Shown: piece after piece, positions 62,868-64,000 of the stretch
Position numbering within the stretch: position 1 is the first letter of the stretch
How the letters are laid out: each line of letters opens with the position of its first letter
Origin: Deltaproteobacteria bacterium
Lineage (GTDB): Bacteria > Myxococcota_A > Polyangia > Polyangiales > Ga0077539
Reading direction: 5' to 3'
Length of the DNA stretch: 64,000 bases
Assembly (NCBI GenBank): GCA_016704445.1
Contig: JADJAE010000008.1
Location: 124,001-188,000 of the forward strand
The notes under the pieces: model-generated
The model's input: the letters and a program-made list of their open reading frames with translations, nothing else
Told to the model about the DNA's origin: nothing
Database searches by the model: none
Translations under genes and position numbers: made by a program

Positions 62868-63923
62868 ATGGAAAAAGCCGTCCGCTTCACCAACGAGAAG
62901 GGCCACACGCTGCACGGGATCCTCCACCTCCCGGACGACCCGGCGACGATGCGAAGCGTCGGGATGCTCTGGCTCTCCGCCGGGCAGAAGGTGCGGCAGG
63001 GCGCGTGGAGGATGAACGTCACCATCGCGCGGCGACTCGCGGCGATGGGCATCCCGACGCTGCGCTTCGACTACCGCGGCATCGGCGACTCCGAGGGCGA
63101 GGCCCACCACGGCGAGATGGTCATGGACCTCTACGGGTTCATCCAGAGCGGCGGGTTCAGCGGGGACGCCGTCGCGGCGGGGCAGTTCCTGACGGCGGAG
63201 ACGGGGGTGAAGTCGCTGGTGCTGGGCGGCCTGTGCGGCGGCGCCATCACCGGGCTCTTCGCGGCCACGGCGCTGCCCAACGTCTTCGGCCACGTGGTGG
63301 TCGACCTGCCGGTGACCATCTCCTCGTCGGCCCGGCAGCGCTACCTGGAGAACCACGCCGCGGAGCTCCTCCGCTCGCGCCCCGGCGAGACCGACACCGT
63401 CATCGCCCTCTACCTGAAGAAGCTCACCGACGCCGAGGCGTGGCGGCGGCTGCTGTCCGGCAAGAGCGACTACTCGCTGCTCATGGAGGCGGCGCGCATC
63501 AAGTCCCGCGCGCAGCTCGACCGGGTGCTGCCGAGGCTCCCCGCGCAGGCCCGCGCCGCGGTCGAGCGGCTGCTTCACGGCGTGCTCCCGCCGGTGGAGC
63601 CCGAGAGTCCCCCGACGCCCGTCGACCCGGCGCTCGCGGCGCAGATGCAGGTCGCCGGCGAGGTGAAGAACGACCTCGTCGAGGAGGTCTTCCAGCAGGT
63701 GCTCTCCCGGGGCCAGCGGGTTCGCTTCGTCAACAGCTCGTCCTACCACCCGACCTTCATGGGCTACTTCGGCAACACGGCCCTCCACGGCAACGAGGCC
63801 CGCTGGAGGTCGAGCGGGATCGAGCTCTCGGTGGTGCCCGAGACCAACCACATCTTCTCGCTGGAGCACTCGCAGCGCGCCCTCTTCGAGGCCGTCGAGT
63901 CCATGGTCACGCAGGCCGCGTAG
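62868..63923 (+). CDS. Alpha/beta hydrolase, exosortase-A-associated hydrolase 1-like
   Basis: A 351-residue hydrolase. KAVRFTNEKGHTLHGILHLP, GMLWLSAGQKVRQGAWRMNV and RLAAMGIPTLRFDYRGIGDS (D-y-RG-GDS) are followed by the elbow VLGGLCGGAITGLF: G-L-C-G-G gives a Cys nucleophile. A ~100-residue cap domain follows, then VNSSSYHPTFMGYFGNT and TNHIFSLEHSQ with the candidate His (NHIF). ATG 62868 after GAGGGGAGC. Pairs with the preceding hydrolase and the ligase/ACP. 63924-64000 beyond it holds a GC-rich inverted repeat (GGCCC...GGGCC at 63924-63939) without a T-run and no callable gene. Confidence 0.82.
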   Translation: MEKAVRFTNEKGHTLHGILHLPDDPATMRSVGMLWLSAGQKVRQGAWRMNVTIARRLAAMGIPTLRFDYRGIGDSEGEAHHGEMVMDLYGFIQSGGFSGDAVAAGQFLTAETGVKSLVLGGLCGGAITGLFAATALPNVFGHVVVDLPVTISSSARQRYLENHAAELLRSRPGETDTVIALYLKKLTDAEAWRRLLSGKSDYSLLMEAARIKSRAQLDRVLPRLPAQARAAVERLLHGVLPPVEPESPPTPVDPALAAQMQVAGEVKNDLVEEVFQQVLSRGQRVRFVNSSSYHPTFMGYFGNTALHGNEARWRSSGIELSVVPETNHIFSLEHSQRALFEAVESMVTQAA

Positions 63924-64000
63924 GCCCCCTAGAGGGCCCACACCCGATCGCTCACACCCTCGGCGTCGCCGCCCGCTTGAGCCAGTGGATCATCGGCTCG

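Noticed and set aside
63924..63939. GGCCC...GGGCC inverted repeat after the last gene, considered as an intrinsic terminator
   Set aside because: Only a 5-bp stem with no following T-run; kept as a remark on the last gene.
63953..64000. Possible end of a minus-strand gene entering from the right edge
   Set aside because: Fewer than 16 codons are visible and nothing in them can be recognised.

Overview
The window is 64 kb of high-GC bacterial DNA that reads as a chromosomal segment of a myxobacterium (phylum Myxococcota, probably class Polyangia). The case rests on several family-level markers: a CdnL/CarD regulator, a zinc-ribbon plus GYF membrane protein built like the gliding-motility protein GltJ/AgmX, eukaryote-like Ser/Thr kinases with the HRDVSPxN catalytic loop, FHA/DUF4388 and PilZ signalling proteins, many Cys-rich or Asp/Ala-rich lipoproteins, an AAKK-rich histone H1-like protein, and a Cas6 of the Cmx6 (type I-MYXAN) family. 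No rRNA, tRNA, insertion sequence or true CRISPR array was found. Genes are densely packed, often with 4-bp GTGA/ATGA overlaps.

Layout. 0-8 kb: hypothetical proteins, a propionyl-CoA-type carboxyltransferase, a 159-bp MITE-like palindrome, a tandemly duplicated HTH/pseudo-receiver protein, a Nudix hydrolase, a TPR protein and hypoxanthine phosphoribosyltransferase. 8-12.5 kb: an isolated pair of type III export proteins (SctS/FliQ and SctT/FliR) behind a GltJ-like protein, then a zinc-ribbon membrane protein. 12.6-17.9 kb: etfBA with its own promoter and operator-like palindrome, glutathione synthetase, histone H1-like protein, OmpA-like lipoprotein and cdnL with a structured leader. 18-27 kb: RNase G (frameshifted), PilZ, FHA-DUF4388, a promoter-driven 38-residue basic protein, a cNMP-binding protein, a Ser/Thr kinase (frameshifted) and SMC. 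27-35.7 kb: lipoproteins, RadC, the conserved rpmH-rnpA-yidD-yidC-jag cluster (ribosome, tRNA processing and membrane insertion), ADP-ribosylglycohydrolase and a VTT membrane protein. 36-42.7 kb: Uma2 nuclease-like protein, a pseudokinase, AhpD-like protein, small unknowns and a pectin-acetylesterase-like lipoprotein (frameshifted).

42.7-44.6 kb is the most unusual part: a WYL-domain regulator translationally coupled to a solitary cas6 (cmx6), with no other cas gene or array nearby. Their upstream region carries a CRISPR-repeat-like element between two exact 12-bp direct repeats. 44.6-57.9 kb: WD40 protein, His-rich CobW/ZNG-type GTPase, a large VWA-domain membrane protein interrupted by an in-frame TAG, DUF2330 protein, ThiE, a DUF2079 membrane protein coupled to a CehA-like PHP metallohydrolase, and secreted lipoproteins. 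58-64 kb: zinc-ribbon repeat protein, NAD synthetase and a four-gene set (acyl-adenylate ligase, acyl carrier protein, two alpha/beta hydrolases) resembling the exosortase-A-associated set.

At least four genes are interrupted by one-base shifts, two of them clearly at short G/C runs, and a fifth by one in-frame stop. This pattern suits residual consensus errors in a draft assembly at least as well as true gene decay, so these are annotated as genes with apparent lesions.
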